DNA of 64,000 nt from Gymnothorax reevesii (GCA_029721435.1 CM056581.1:67097712-67161711), one strand, 5' to 3'. Shown: positions 44,131-56,192, counted from the first letter of the stretch. Notes: generated by a model not told the origin, from the sequence alone. Numbers and translations are program-made.

Positions 44131-45485
44131 TGTAATGGTTTTGGTTTTTGGTCATGTTTATGTTCATGTTCTGTATTTGTGATTTTGTCTTTTATTTATT
44201 CTTTTTGGTTATTGTAGTACTCAGGTTTTTAGTTCATTCCATTTCTCAGTTCCATTGCACTTGTCTCCCCTGTCTTGTGATCTAGTTGGTTCAGTCCGTC
44301 TTCATTGTCTACATGCCCACTAACTTCGGGTTCACTTGACCTTGCCCTTGCCCTTTTGTTATTGGTTTAGATCTGTAACAATGGAACATGTTCTGTCACT
44401 TACTGTTAGCACTTGTACTTGTCTCCTAGGAGCTCTGCACTTTTGTACTGATCTTGTGCACTTTTGTACGTCGCTCTGGATAAGAGTGTCTGCTTAGAAC
44501 CTGTAATGTAATGTAATGTAATGTAATGGGTGATATAAATGAATTCCGTTGTTAAAAATATGCCTTCGATTCTCGTTTACTTCCTTCCTCTTTCTGTTCT
44601 GATTACTAACAAGACTAACATTTGTGTTTTGTATCATAGTCTACTAACACAACTAATCCATATATTTAAGATTACTAACTTACTAACGAGCACTCTAGTT
44701 AAATATGTAAAGTTACTCCGCTTCTAATTTAGACTAATTCCCTCTCAGCAATCACCCTGTTCTAATCTCCGCCTCTTGCTCAGCTGTTCCTGTCTCTCCT
44801 GAGTTTCAGCGAGATCTAGCGCACGTGCTTAATTACTCTCCCGCGCTCGTTATCTGTGCATGTAGAACTCCTGGACCGGAGCTGTTTAAATGTCATTGGC
44901 TGTTTGTGTGATTCCTGTTCGTCTCTTGTCTTTCGCCAATTTTTGTGGTTAGGGCTTCCCTCATGTGATTCCCCCATTGTAATTAGTTTGATTCCCTACA
45001 CCTGATTCCTGCATAGCACGTGACTTCCCCTGTGTGTATTTAAGCAGTCATTTCACTCACAGCTCTTGTCGGAACGTTGATCAATATTTCTTTGTGCAGA
45101 GCGCCTTGTATGGCATTGAGTATTGTTTCTCTTCTACTGGTTTGTCTGACTTCTATTCTTGCCATTTCCCTTTTTGTATTGTTTTTGTCTTTCTGGATTT
45201 TGACCCATTTTTGTATGACCATGATTTCTGTGTTTGGATGCCCTGTGTATGACCCTTGGCTTTGTTCATCGACTACAACTTTTTGCCTATCGTTTTTGTA
45301 CCTCTGCCCATCTGTCTTACTGGTTCTGATCTCTGCCTGTCTAGTCAACACTGTTTTTGGATTTCGTATAGTGGCTTGGCAATTCTTGTTTTTTTTTTTT
45401 TTTGGTTTTGACTCTGACTTCATTAAAGGCATACGTTTTTTTGGATTTCCCTCTCTTGCATGTGCTTCCTGAACACACCATCACA
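44131..45485 (+). mobile_element. Probable solo LTR, with LINE 3' end inside
   Basis: The stretch starts TGTAATGG and ends CCATCACA, flanked by GAGTG and GTGTG (four of five equal). A promoter-like GTGTATTTAAG lies near 45033 and a CATTAAAG signal near 45421, as in many fish LTRs. There is no internal retroelement sequence on either side, so it would be a solo LTR. The frames inside are not genes. Confidence 0.5.
44370..44528 (+). mobile_element. L2-like LINE or SINE 3' end with GTAAT repeats
   Basis: GTCGCTCTGGATAAGAGTGT followed by CTGCTTAGAA and five GTAAT units is the conserved 3' end of fish L2-type LINEs and their SINE partners. The 5' limit is uncertain. Confidence 0.65.
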
Positions 45486-45581
45486 GTGTGTTCAAGCTAG
45501 AAATGGAACTGCAGACAGTTCACTATACAATAAGTAGGATTTAAACTGAAACCAGTTTTTGTCTCAATTTAATTTTCTCAG

Positions 45582-45717
45582 TTTTAAGGTGCTTGGGAAT
45601 TCCCTGTCGGACGGTCACAAATTTTGAATCTGCGCATGATACCCATGGAAACCTCATAATTGATGAATTCTACTCTGACTACGGTGTAAAACCCAAGGAG
45701 AGCCATGACAGCATATG
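45582..45717 (+). CDS. Transglutaminase exon A
   Basis: This 136-bp exon follows TTTTCTCAG and ends at ATATG before GTGAGT. It reads [20 protein letters not shown] and ends EFYSDYGV...ESHDSIW. In transglutaminases (Ca2+-dependent Gln-Lys crosslinking enzymes) this block follows the catalytic Cys exon (the GQCWVF region). The frame enters with two bases of a Val codon and leaves with TG, completed by G in the next exon to give the Trp that precedes NFHVW. The catalytic Cys exon is not visible upstream in the window, probably because the preceding intron is long and filled with insertions, including the solo LTR ending at 45485. The paralogue (TGM2-like or another) cannot be settled. Confidence 0.93.
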
Positions 45718-47132
45718 GTGAGTATCAACATTGCCTGCCGGACTACTCAACAGCGGATTCCTCAGCGTGGTTACTTGATCCTTAGTCAATTTAAATATCC
45801 ACAATATTCTTGCATGTTAAACACAAATTCAATTTAATATTTACTTTAAAAAACATATAATCAATGGCTTCGAGGAGCGGCATTTTCTGAACTCTGGAAT
45901 AATGCTGTTGCTGATTAAAAAGAAATTCCTGTCTTGAGGCTTTTGGCAAATGCAAACTCTTATGCCTCCTGTTATCTCCGGGTACCGACCTCATTCACTT
46001 ATTCTCCTGTTCATTGTTCGCATCTGGTTCTTAATTATCACACTCTGTCTATAGGTTTATCTAAAGAACAAAGTTAAACTAGCCAGTTATTTTGCAGTTA
46101 GGGAAATAAGCCCAATAGTACGAATTTGTGTCTCCGTCAGCCTGAAAGCCCTTCGCTCGAGAAATTAGCCTGAAGTTGACGCATGTGCACTTTGCATCAT
46201 TTCCTGATAGAGCGCGTGGTTCAATTTGGCTTTACCGGTTCAATATCGGTGATGAAGACGCAACACTAGCATGCTAGGTCACAAATTAGCAGGCTGTTTC
46301 GCGAACATGTCCAAGAATTATCCAGAAAATTTCCCGATCAAATTAGCGGGCTATTTGCGTCTACACTGCAAAATAGTCAGCTAATTTGACATAGGGCTAA
46401 TTTCAATACCTTAAATTAGCTTGCTAATTTGAAAATATATTCTAATGGGGACAAGCATTATGTAAACCTCTTTTCCCCACTCACAGGCATGTAGCCTTAT
46501 GTTGTAAAATTACTGAGTCAGAGCACCTAGTTTTGTTTTTTTTTTTGTCTTCATTAGTAACCGTGTAGTTTATATTCTGTTTCTTATGTTATCTGTACTG
46601 TGTTTATTTAATAAACCACGTCTTCTGTCTATGGGTCCTCGATCTCACTCACTCGCCTGGTGCCCCCACTCCTTCCCAGGGCACCAGCTGTCACACAGAC
46701 ATTTCACTTAAGACATTTATTTTGTGATTATTAATATTTTACACCGCAGACCCATAATCTTTTGAATTAACCTCAAATTGGCCTTTTTGGAAACTTGCAT
46801 GGCTTAAACATACAAAAAAAAGAAACTTCAGGTTTAATGTCTTAAAATATGAATCAGAATATCTCTGAGGTATTGGCTTTAACTCATTGTTTCAGATTTC
46901 CGAGCTGAGCAGGCATAGCTGCATGCATCCGTAATGAATCAATCTTTGAGGAAAAACTTTGAGAATCTTTCACCATGAATGAATCATTGAAAAAAAACCT
47001 CCAAAAAAATTAAAATTAATTAAAAAAAGGGGCAGAACGTAAAGGGATAAGTTATCTCGTTTAAATGATGTTGAAGATAACAAAACTCAGTCCCTCTAAT
47101 CTCTCCTGTTCCGATTTTCTCCATCTTCAAAG
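45718..47132 (+). other. Transglutaminase intron A-B
   Basis: 1.4-kb intron with GTGAGT at its start and CTTCAAAG at its end. I see AT-rich sequence and AATAAA near 46609, but no gene. Confidence 0.7.
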
Positions 47133-47242
47133 GAACTTCCATGTGTGGGTCGAAGGCTGGATGAGACGACCTGATCTCCAGGGAAATGGAGTTTATGATG
47201 GCTGGCAGGTTCTGGACCCAACTCCTCAGGAGCTGAGTGATG
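47133..47242 (+). CDS. Transglutaminase exon B, with catalytic His and Asp
   Basis: This 110-bp exon (36 whole codons plus one base at each end) reads [16 protein letters not shown] and then [16 protein letters not shown]. The His of NFHVW and the Asp of LDPTPQ correspond to His335 and Asp358 of human TGM2, the partners of the catalytic Cys. Between PDLQ and YDGW the protein has GNGV where TGM2 has PG, a small insertion. The donor is GTGCTT, weak apart from the GT. Reading on into the intron hits a stop ten codons later. The next exon in phase is 5 kb away, beyond the minisatellite. Confidence 0.93.
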
Positions 47243-47350
47243 GTGCTTTGCTCAGTCTTGAAGTGGGATAATTGTCCACTTCCAACGCGGTGTTATAAAC
47301 TGACTAGCACTTTGTAAACTGGCTCAGCCCCTCTTCCACTGGCTCAGTCC

Positions 47351-50300
47351 CTCTGTAATGCAGAGATACTCTCGTTCATACCCTCTGTCTGTAATGCAGA
47401 TATGCTCTCGTTCATACCCACTGTCTGTAATACAGATATACTCTCGTTCATACCCACTGTCTGTAATGCAGAGATACTCTCGTTCATACCCTCTGTCTGT
47501 AATGCAGATATTCTCTCGTTCATACCCACTGTCTGTAATGCAGATATGCTCTCGTTCGTACCCTCTGTCTGTAATGCAGAGATACTCTTATTCGTACCCT
47601 TTGTCTGTGATGCAGAGATTTTGTCGGTCATACCCACTGTCTGTAATGCAGATATGCTCTCGTTCATACCCTCTGTTTGTAATGCAGACATCCTCTCGTT
47701 CGTACCCACTATTTGTAATGCAGATATGCTCTCGTTCATACCCACTGCCTGTAATGCAGATATGCTCTCGTTCATATCCTCTGTCTGTAATGCAGAGATA
47801 CTCTCGTTCTTACCTTCTGTCTGTAATGCAGAGATACTCTTGTTCATACCCACTGTCTGTAATGGAGATATGCTCTCGTTCATACCCTCTGTTTGTAATG
47901 CAGATATGCTCTCGTTCATACCCTCTGTCTGTAATGCAGATATGCTCTCGTCCATACCCTCTGTCTGTAATGCGGAGATACTCTCGTTCATACCCACTGT
48001 CTGTAATGCAGATTTGCTCTCATTCATACCCTCTCTCTGTATTGCGATATGCTGTTGTTCATACCCGCTGTCTGTAATGCAGATTTGCTCTCGTTCATGC
48101 CCACTGTCTGTAATGCAGACATGCTGTCGTTCATACCCACTGTCTGTAATGCAGATATGCTCTCGTTCATACCCTCTGTTTGTAATGCAGATATGCTCTC
48201 GTTCATACCCACTGTCTGTAATGCAGATATGCTCTCGTTCATACCCTCTGTCTGTAATGCAGAGATACTCTCGTTCATACCCACTGTCTGCAATGCAGAT
48301 TTGCTCTCATTCATACCCTCTGTCTGTAATGCAGAGATACTCTCGTTCATACCCACTGTCTGTAATACAGAGATACTCTCGCTCGTACCCTCTGTCTGTA
48401 ATGCAGATATCCTCTTGTCCATATCCACTGTCTGTAATGCAGATATGCTCTCGTTCATACCCTCTGTCTGTAATACAGAGATACTCTCGTTCATACCCAC
48501 TGTCTGGAATGCAGATATGCTCTCCTTCATTCCCACTGTCTGTTATGCAGACATACTCTCGTTCATACCCTTTGTCTGTAATACAGAGATACTCTTGTTC
48601 ATACCCTCTCTCTGTAATACTGATATGCTCTCCTTCATACCCACTGTCTGTAATGCAGATATGCTCTCGTTCATACCCTCTGTCTGTAATGCAGATATGC
48701 TCTCGTTCATACCCTCTGTCTGTTATGCAGATATGCTCTCGTTCATTCCCACTGTCTGTTATACAGAGATACTCTGGTTCATACCCACTGTCTGTAATGC
48801 AGATATGCTCTCATTCATACCCTCTGTCTGTAATGCAGATGTACTCTCGCTCGTAACCTCTGTCTGTAATGTAGATATACTCTCGTTCATACCCACTGTC
48901 TGTAATGCAAATATGCTCTCGTTCAGACCCTCTGTTTGTAATGCAGATATGCTCTCGTTCATACCCTCTGTCTGTAATGCAGAGATACTCTCGTTCATAC
49001 CCACTGTCTGCACTGCAGATATGCTCTCATTCATACCCTTTGTCTGTAATGCAGAGATACTCTCGTTCATACCCTCTGTCTGTAATGCAGAGATACTCTT
49101 GTTCATACCCTCTCTCTGTAATACTGATATGCTCTCCTTTATACCCACTGTCTGTAATGCAGATATGCTCTCGTTCATACCCGCTGTCTGTAATGCAGAT
49201 ATGCTCTCATTCATTCCCACTGTCTGTAATGCAGATATGCTCTCATTCATACCCTCTGTCTGAAATGCAGATATGCTCTCGTTCGTTCCTACTGTCTGTA
49301 ATACAGAGATACTCTCGCTTGTCCCCTCTGTCTGTAATGCAGATATAGTTTTGTTCATACCCACTGTCTGTAAGGCAGATATGCTCTCGTTCATACCCTC
49401 TGTTTGAAATGCAGATATGCTCTCGTTCATACCCACTGTCTGTAATGCAGATATGCTCTCGTTCATACCCTCTGTCTGTAATGTAGATATTCTCTCGTTC
49501 ATACGCTCTGCCTGTAATGCAGATATGCTCTCATTCATACCCTCTGTCTGTAATGAAGATATGCTCTCGTTCATTCCCACTGTCTGTAATGCAGAGATAT
49601 TCTTGTTCATACCCTCTGTCTGTATTGCAGATATGCTCTCGTTCATACCCACTGTCTGTAATGCAGAGATTCTCTCGTTCATACCCACTGTCTGTAATGC
49701 AGATATGCTCTCGTTCATACCCTCTGTCTGTAATGCAGATGTACTCTCGCTCGTACCCTCTGTCTGTAATGTAGATATACTCTCGTTCGTTCCCACTGTG
49801 TGTAATACAGAGATACTCTCGCTCGTCCGTTCTGTCTGTAATGCGGATATACTCTTGTTCGTTCCCACTGTCTGTAATGCAGATGTACTCTCGCTCGTTC
49901 CCTCTGTCTGTAATGTAGATATACTCTCGTTCATACCCACTGTCTGTAATGCAGATATGCTCTCATTCTTACCCTCTGTCTGTAATGCAGAGATATTCTC
50001 GTTCTTACCTTCTGTCTGTAATGCAGAGATACTCTCGTTCATACCCTCTGTCTGTAATGCAGATATGCTCTCGTTCATTCCCACTGTCTGTAATACAGAG
50101 ATACTCTCGCTCGTCCCCTCTGTCTGCAATGCAGATATACTCTCGTTCATACCCACTGTCTGTAATGCAGATATGCTCTCATTCTTACCCTCTGTCTGTA
50201 ATGCAGAGATATTCTCGTTCTTACCTTCTGTCTGTAATGCAGAGATACTCTCGTTCATACCCTCTGTCTGTAATGCAGATATGCTCTCGTTCATTCCCAC

Positions 50301-51931
50301 TGTCTGTAATACAGAGATACTCTCGCTCGTCCCCTCTGTCTGCAATGCAGATATACTCTTGTTCATACCCACTGTCTGTAAGGCAGATATGCTCTCGTTC
50401 ATACCCTCTGTTTGTAATGCAGATATGCTCTCGTTCATACCCACTGTCTGTAATGCAGATATGCTCTCGTTCATACCCTCTGTCTGTAATGCAGATATTC
50501 TCTCGTTCATACGCTCTGCCTGTAATGCAGATATGCTCTCATTCATACCCTCTGTCTGTATTGAAGATATGCTCTCGTTCATTCCCACTGTCTGTAATGC
50601 AGAGATACTCTTGTTCATACCCTCTGTCTGTAATGCAGATATGCTCTTGTTCATACCCACTGTCTGTAATGCAGAGATTCTCTCGTTCATACCCACTGTC
50701 TGTAATGCAGATATGCTCTCGTTCATACCCTCTGTCTGTAATGCAGATATGCTCTCGTCCATACCCACTGTCTGTAATGCAGAGATACTCTCGTTCATAC
50801 CCACTGTCTGTAATGCAGATATGCTCTCATTCATACCCTCTGTCTGTAATGCAGATATTCTCTCGTTCATACGCTCTGCCTGTAATGCAGATATGCTCTC
50901 GTTCATACCCACTGTCTGTAATGCAGAGATTCTCTCGTTCATACCCACTGTCTGTAATGCAGATATGCTCTCGTTCATACCCTCTGTCTGTTATGCAGAT
51001 ATGCTCTCATTCTTACCCTCTGTCTGTAATGCAGATATGCTCTCGCTCATACCCTTTGTCTATAATGCAGATATACTCTCGTTCATACCCTCTGTCTGTA
51101 ATGCAGATATGCTCTCATTCATACCCTCTGTCTGTAATGCAGATATGCTCTCGTTCATACCCTCTGTCTGTAATGCAGATATGCTCTCGTCCATACCCAC
51201 TGTCTGTAATGCAGAGATACTCTCGTTCATACCCACTGTCTGTAATGCAGATATGCTCTCATTCATACCCTCTGTCTGTAATGCAGATATTCTCTCGTTC
51301 ATACGCTCTGCCTGTAATGCAGATATGCTCTCGTTCATACCCACTGTCTGTAATGCAGAGATTCTCTCGTTCATACCCACTGTCTGTAATGCAGATATGC
51401 TCTCGTTCATACCCTCTGTCTGTTATGCAGATATGCTCTCATTCTTACCCTCTGTCTGTAATGCAGATATGCTCTCGCTCATACCCTTTGTCTATAATGC
51501 AGATATACTCTCGTTCATACCCTCTGTCTGTAGTGCAGATATGCTCCCGTCTATACCCACTGTCAGTAATGCAGAGATACTCTAGTTCATGCCCACTGTC
51601 TGTAATGCAGATATGCTCTCATTCATACCCTCTTTCTGCAATGCAGAAATGCTCTCGTTCATACCTTCTGCCTGTAATGCAGATATGCTCTCGTTCATAC
51701 CCACTGTCTGTCATGCAGAGATACTCTCGTTCATACCCTCTCTCTGTAATGCAGATATGCTCTCGTTCATACCCTCTCTCTGTCATGAAGATATGGTCTC
51801 GTTTATACCCTCTGTCTGTAATGCAGATATGCTCTCCTTCATACCCTCTGTCTGTAATGTATATATGCTCTCGTTCATACCCTCTTTCTGTAATGCAGAT
51901 ATACTCGTTCAGTCACTCGCTGTAATGCAGA
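47351..51931. repeat. 36-bp minisatellite, about 127 copies, in a transglutaminase intron
   Basis: The unit is about CTGTCTGTAATGCAGATATG followed by CTCTCGTTCATACCCA or ...CCCT, 36 bp. Two main variants alternate irregularly: CCCACTGTCTG and CCCTCTGTCTG. AGATATG or AGATACT also varies. Because 36 is a multiple of three and the unit has few stops, frames stay open for hundreds of codons: on the minus strand as MNESISALQTEG or MNESISALQTVG, on the plus strand as VCNADMLSFIPT and as MQICSRSYPLSV. The minus frame is broken repeatedly by the same change, TTA to TAA. This argues that the frames are by-products. Higher-order duplications of 216, 432 and 1008 bp are visible. Confidence 0.97.
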
Positions 51932-51989
51932 CCATTATGAAAAATTACCACAAAATCCTACAATAAAAACACTATGGTTTTTGGAATTG

Positions 51990-52203
51990 GAATTACTATA
52001 GATATACTTTAGTAATTCTGCAATTTATTTTTGTGATGCTGAAGTAAATCACAAAAGTCAAACTCTACTACAGTGAACTATAGCAATGATATTCAATTAC
52101 TATAGTGTATTTGCAACAAACTATAGTTTACTGTAGTAAAGTGTAGTGCACTATAGTTTACATCAATTTTACTTTCGTAAACTGTAGTTAACTATAGTAA
52201 ATT
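51990..52203. repeat. CTATAGT-rich repeat, possible MITE
   Basis: The motif ACTATAG with TTTACTGTAGTAAA and AACTGTAGTTAACTATAG recurs in both orientations over about 200 bp, so the segment could fold on itself. It lies between the minisatellite and exon C. Confidence 0.45.
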
Positions 52204-52286
52204 TTTATCAGATGAGATACACTTGTTCAGTCCCTCTTTCTGAATGGCAGGGAATGACTGTTTCAGTCCCTCTTTGTTTACCTCAG

Positions 52287-52529
52287 GGGTATATTGCTGT
52301 GGGCCAGCTGCAGTGAAGGCTGTCCAGGCGGGACACACAGACCTGGATTATGACCTGCCTTTTGTATTTGCTGAGGTTAATGCTGACCGCATCGCCTGGC
52401 TTCTAATGGCTGATGGGTCGCAGAAGGCGATCTTCTCAGATACAAAGTCAGTGGGTCAGAATATCAGCACTAAATCAGTGGGAAATGATAAAAGGCTGGA
52501 CATAACTGGAAACTACAAACATCCAGAAG
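52287..52529 (+). CDS. Transglutaminase exon C, with calcium-site residues
   Basis: This 243-bp exon starts after TTTACCTCAG and ends before GTAAGC. Joined to exon B it gives LSDGVYCCGPAAVKAV, the exact family pattern. It continues PFVFAEVNADRIAWL, where the Asn and Asp of EVNAD are calcium ligands in TGM2, then STKSVGNDKRLDITGNYKHP, matching STKSVGRDEREDIT in the family. It ends with one base of a Gly codon. No later exon is recognisable before the Tc1-like element at 53158 or further right. The exon is intact and its phases are right, so the gene is probably functional. Confidence 0.94.
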
Positions 52530-53157
52530 GTAAGCCTGAGGGCCTGGGGATCTTCATAGTAGACAATGTCATTTTGTATTTAAGGTGATAGATACAAGAT
52601 TCAGAATGTTTTATCCCCCTCAAGTGTGTTTGGGAGAACTGCTTGAAGCATGCAGTCACTCAATGGGTTGCCATAACCAAAACTTATCTTGATTATTGCC
52701 TAATGGCTTCACTCGATGGACTAGGCTATGTTGTGGGCAATGAAAATAAATTTACATGAGCAATTAGTAACGTGCATCACGTGTGGATATTACTTTCTAA
52801 CCAGTGACAGCATAGATTCATTCCACAGTAACTGACATTAGATTACAGGCTACTGATTAACATAACAACCTCTCAGTAGCTTAGATAAGTAACCTAGGAT
52901 ATTCCATGATTGAAATGCTTGCATATTTTCCATGCAAATTATTCTGCTATCTTAACTGGCTGAAAATTACATCATAGCACATAAAGCCAGCTGCAAACTT
53001 AACTACTCTGCTAACCTAAGTTAACGATGTTGACAAGCTACTCAACCAAGCCTACCAGTATTTGGCTAGCTCACAATGGCTCAAAATTCTGTATTGATGA
53101 AGTTGCAACAAACAACCAAAGCCTGAAGTCAACATTGCACATATAGTCATTCGCATA
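52530..53157. other. Transglutaminase intron, no further exon seen
   Basis: The intron starts GTAAGC at 52530. I see no exon or repeat of note up to the Tc1-like element. Confidence 0.6.
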
Positions 53158-54765
53158 CAGTGCCCTCAATAATTATTGGCACCCCTGGTTAAGATGTGTT
53201 CTTTAGCTTCTAAGAAATTCAGTTTTTTTTCTAAATAATATAGGATGAAATGAAAAAAGAGGAAAATCCAACTTTTAATTCAAGTGCATTTATTCAGTCG
53301 GAAAAAAAATCCCACATCAAAAAATAATTCTTTGACATTGAATCATGTGTGCCGCAATTATTAGCACCCCTGATGTTAATAGTTAGTACAACCCCCTTTT
53401 GACAACAAAACAACACCTAATCTTCTCCCATAATGTTTCACAAGATGGGAGATTACAGAAAGAGGGATCTTCGACCATTCCTCTTTGCACAATCTCTCTA
53501 AATCATCCAGCGACCTGGGTCCTCTCCTCTGCACTCTCCTCTTCGGCTCACTCCACAGGTTTTCAATGGGGTTGAGGTCTGGGGAATGAGTTGGCCGTGG
53601 GAGGAGCTTGATTCTGTGTCTGGTGAACCATTTCTCTGTAGATTTAGCCACATGTTTAGGGTCATTATCTTGCTGAAAGACCCAGTGATGACCCATCTTC
53701 TGCTTTCGGGCAGAGGCCACCAGATTTTGATTTAATATTTATTTGGTATTTCAAAGCGTTCATGACGCCATGCACCCTAACAAGCTTCCCAGGGCCTCTG
53801 GAAGAGAAACAGGCCCGCAGCATCACCGATCCTCCCCCATACTTCAAAGTGGGCATGAGGTGCTTTTTTGCATACTCATCTTTTGTGTTCCGCCAGACCC
53901 ACTTAGAGTGTTTGCTGCCAAAAAGCTCTATCTTGGTCTCATGTGACCAAAGCACACAGTCCCGGTTGAAGTCTCAGTACCGCTTAGTGAACTCCAGATG
54001 TTTGCATTTATGATTGTGAGTAAGAAAAGGTTTTTTCTGTGCATGCCTGCCAGCTTGCTGGCATGTAGATAGCACCGGATGGTTGTTTTGGAGACTTTGT
54101 GACCCCAGGTTGCTGCCATTTGTTGCAATTCTTTAACAGTGAGCTTTGGAGAACTTTGTATTTTTCTTACCATCCTCCTCACTGGGCGTGGTGGCAAAAT
54201 AACCTTGCAACCTCGTCCAGGCTTGTTTACCACTGTTCCAGTTGTTTTAAACTTCTTAATGATTCCTCTGACAGTAGATATGGGCAGGTGCAGGCGAGTA
54301 GCTATTTTCTTGTAGCCATGGCCTGACTAGTGAAGGTTGACACACATCTGCCTTACTTGAATGGTGTGTTCCTTTGTCTTTCCCATGTTGAAGAGTGGAT
54401 AAGAGAAATGGCCTCTTTGTCACATCATCTTTTTACCCCAGGGAAACAGGAAGTGATGAATTAATAATTAAATGTTCCCAGATACTCTGATCAACTTTGT
54501 AAACTACTGTAGAAATGACAGAAATACTTCAATTACATTTATTTCCTAGGAATTAGGGGTGCGAATAATTGTGGAACAGGTGATTTTATGAAAAATAATT
54601 ATTTCTTCGTCAGGGATTTTTTTTTCCCCCTTAAAATTCACTAGAATTGAAGGTTACTTTTTTCTTCAATTTTCAGTGTGAGAGTATGATTCTGCAATAA
54701 AAATTGAATTTATTTTAAGGCTTTTAACACGTCTTCACAGGTGCCAATAATTATGGAGGGCGCTG
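53158..54765 (-). mobile_element. Tc1-like transposon copy B, full length
   Basis: The 1608-bp element has ends CAGTGCCCTCAATAATTATT and, complemented, CAGCGCCCTCCATAATTATT, inside TA on both sides (53156-53157 and 54766-54767). Inner direct repeats (AATTATTAGCACCCCTG near 53355 and AGGGGTGCGAATAATT near 54556) give the IR/DR layout known from Sleeping Beauty-type elements. It is the same family as copy A at 15763. Confidence 0.93.
53376..54386 (-). pseudogene. Tc1-like transposase, copy B (dead)
   Basis: From ATG 54386 the protein would be about 337 residues, the normal Tc1 length. It keeps the paired helix-turn-helix (YKKIATRLHLPISTVRGIIKKF), the basic stretch (KPGRGCK), FQQDNDPKH (second Asp) and [13 protein letters not shown] (Glu). 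Lesions are a TAG at codon 21 or so (NLH*SGHG), frame changes near 53940 and 53690, and His instead of Asp at the first catalytic position (LWSHETK, where copy A has WSDETK). It therefore lacks both a continuous frame and a complete triad. Confidence 0.9.
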
Positions 54766-54767
54766 TA

Positions 54768-55540
54768 CATAAAAGATGACTTGGCTTGCAAGCAAACTGT
54801 TGCTTACTGATTGCAACGTCTGTATCACTCATTGGCCCTTGTTCATCCTTCAGCTTACACCAGCGACCAGAAGCTGCCTGGGTATTCACTGCAGGACTTG
54901 TTCTGGTTTGGGTCACTGCAGCTGTTGTGAACAATAGCAGAGTTTATTGTCTGCAATTTTGTGTATGAGGGTAACAATAAAACCGGACGCATATGCCTGT
55001 AGTTCAACATTCCTCATGGGCCAGCTAGCATACCTGATGCCACAGTAATCTTGCGATAATGACAACACGTGGTTTCAACCCTGTAAGGCTACTGGCTGAC
55101 TGCATGAATGGGAGGAGATGATTAAATTTTCAGACTAATCTGGATACAGATTCAGAGTCAGCAACTGCTTATGAGTGCTTTCAGATCGAAACCTGCCGGC
55201 GGAGGTATGCGCTGTCTGAGTGCCTCTCGCTGCAGAATGTATTGATTGTGCTACAGTCATGGTCCTCTTCACTCCATTGCTTATTGCATGAGTACATGGA
55301 ATGTTTCCCGTGTTCATGTAATGTGGATACTCCTTAAGAAAACATCAGCGGTGCTAGCCATGCCCTGACTAGTGCTCTTTTAACACCTAAATTGGCATGC
55401 ATGTGATCGCTATCTGATTGGCTCTCCCCTGCAAAAAATGTGCAATAGGAATCCTATAGCACAGTTAAGTAGAATTCTATAAAACTTTAGTACCTTAAGT
55501 CCTTCAGAAAAAAAATCTATAAAAAAAATATATATTTTTT
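54768..55540. other. No gene recognised
   Basis: Non-coding flank between the Tc1-like copy and the SINE. Confidence 0.5.
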
Positions 55541-55737
55541 CAGTTTGGCATCTTCAATCCCAACCAAAGTTGGAAGGCAACCACAAACAAAGCAACCATT
55601 TTATATTACATTTCCCAGCAATCCTTTCCCAACTTGTATCCCTGTAGCACAATGACCACTTATGTGTTACTCTGACCAGGGCTCAAACCTAGACACTTCT
55701 GCTTTGTAATGCAGTGCTTTAACCAAGTGAGCCATTT
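55541..55737 (-). mobile_element. tRNA-derived SINE, short copy
   Basis: The minus strand has an A box TGGCTCACTTGG (55723-55734) and a B box GGTTTGAGCCC (55679-55689), then a body with GTGCTACAGGGATACAAGTT and GGGATTGAAGATGCCAAAC that matches the SINE at 15889-16355. The A tail would lie to the left, where an AT-rich run occurs. This copy is about half the length of the other. Confidence 0.75.
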
Positions 55738-56192
55738 GGAATAATTTGGAATTGAATTTTTAAAATTAAGGGAAAAGTTCAAAAGCTCAAATTTTCAACG
55801 TAATTCTGTCTTCGTAAGCAAAAAAGGAACACAAGTTTTCCATTATAGCATAATAAAGTTGTAATGCCTTACTTTTATATTTTGAATTGCTGCTGAGGTC
55901 TTCATATTCCGTAAGTGAAATACTGCTTAGTTGTGTGGTCAGTCAGTCAATCAATCGTCTGATCAGAGAATCAGTGAGTCGGTATATGCCTGGTACCCCA
56001 TGTGTTTAAGCACATCTTAAAGTTAAAAGGGACACAATTTCCTTGCTACTTCAATATCATGGATATCTCTGCATATTGCACATTTTCATACCATTAGTCC
56101 GGTTTCTCACTTCTAGAACCCAGATACACAATGTAAGAGGTAGAAGTACACAAGGTACCCTTCGACAGAGCATTGCAAGGATTCTAAAGATT
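55738..56192. other. No gene recognised
   Basis: Non-coding sequence up to the first long GGGCCC-ended repeat. Confidence 0.5.

Noticed and set aside
45040..45472. 130-codon frames on both strands as small genes
   Set aside because: They lie inside the probable solo LTR, are low-complexity and have no domain.
47351..51931. CRISPR-like array of 36-bp repeats
   Set aside because: There are no spacers; units are directly adjacent and the setting is a vertebrate gene.
47344..51966. Long open frames in the minisatellite (up to 739 codons) as a repetitive protein gene
   Set aside because: Frames are open on both strands at once because the unit is 36 bp with few stops. The minus frame is broken by the same TAA change in several units. 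The array lies between properly spliced transglutaminase exons.
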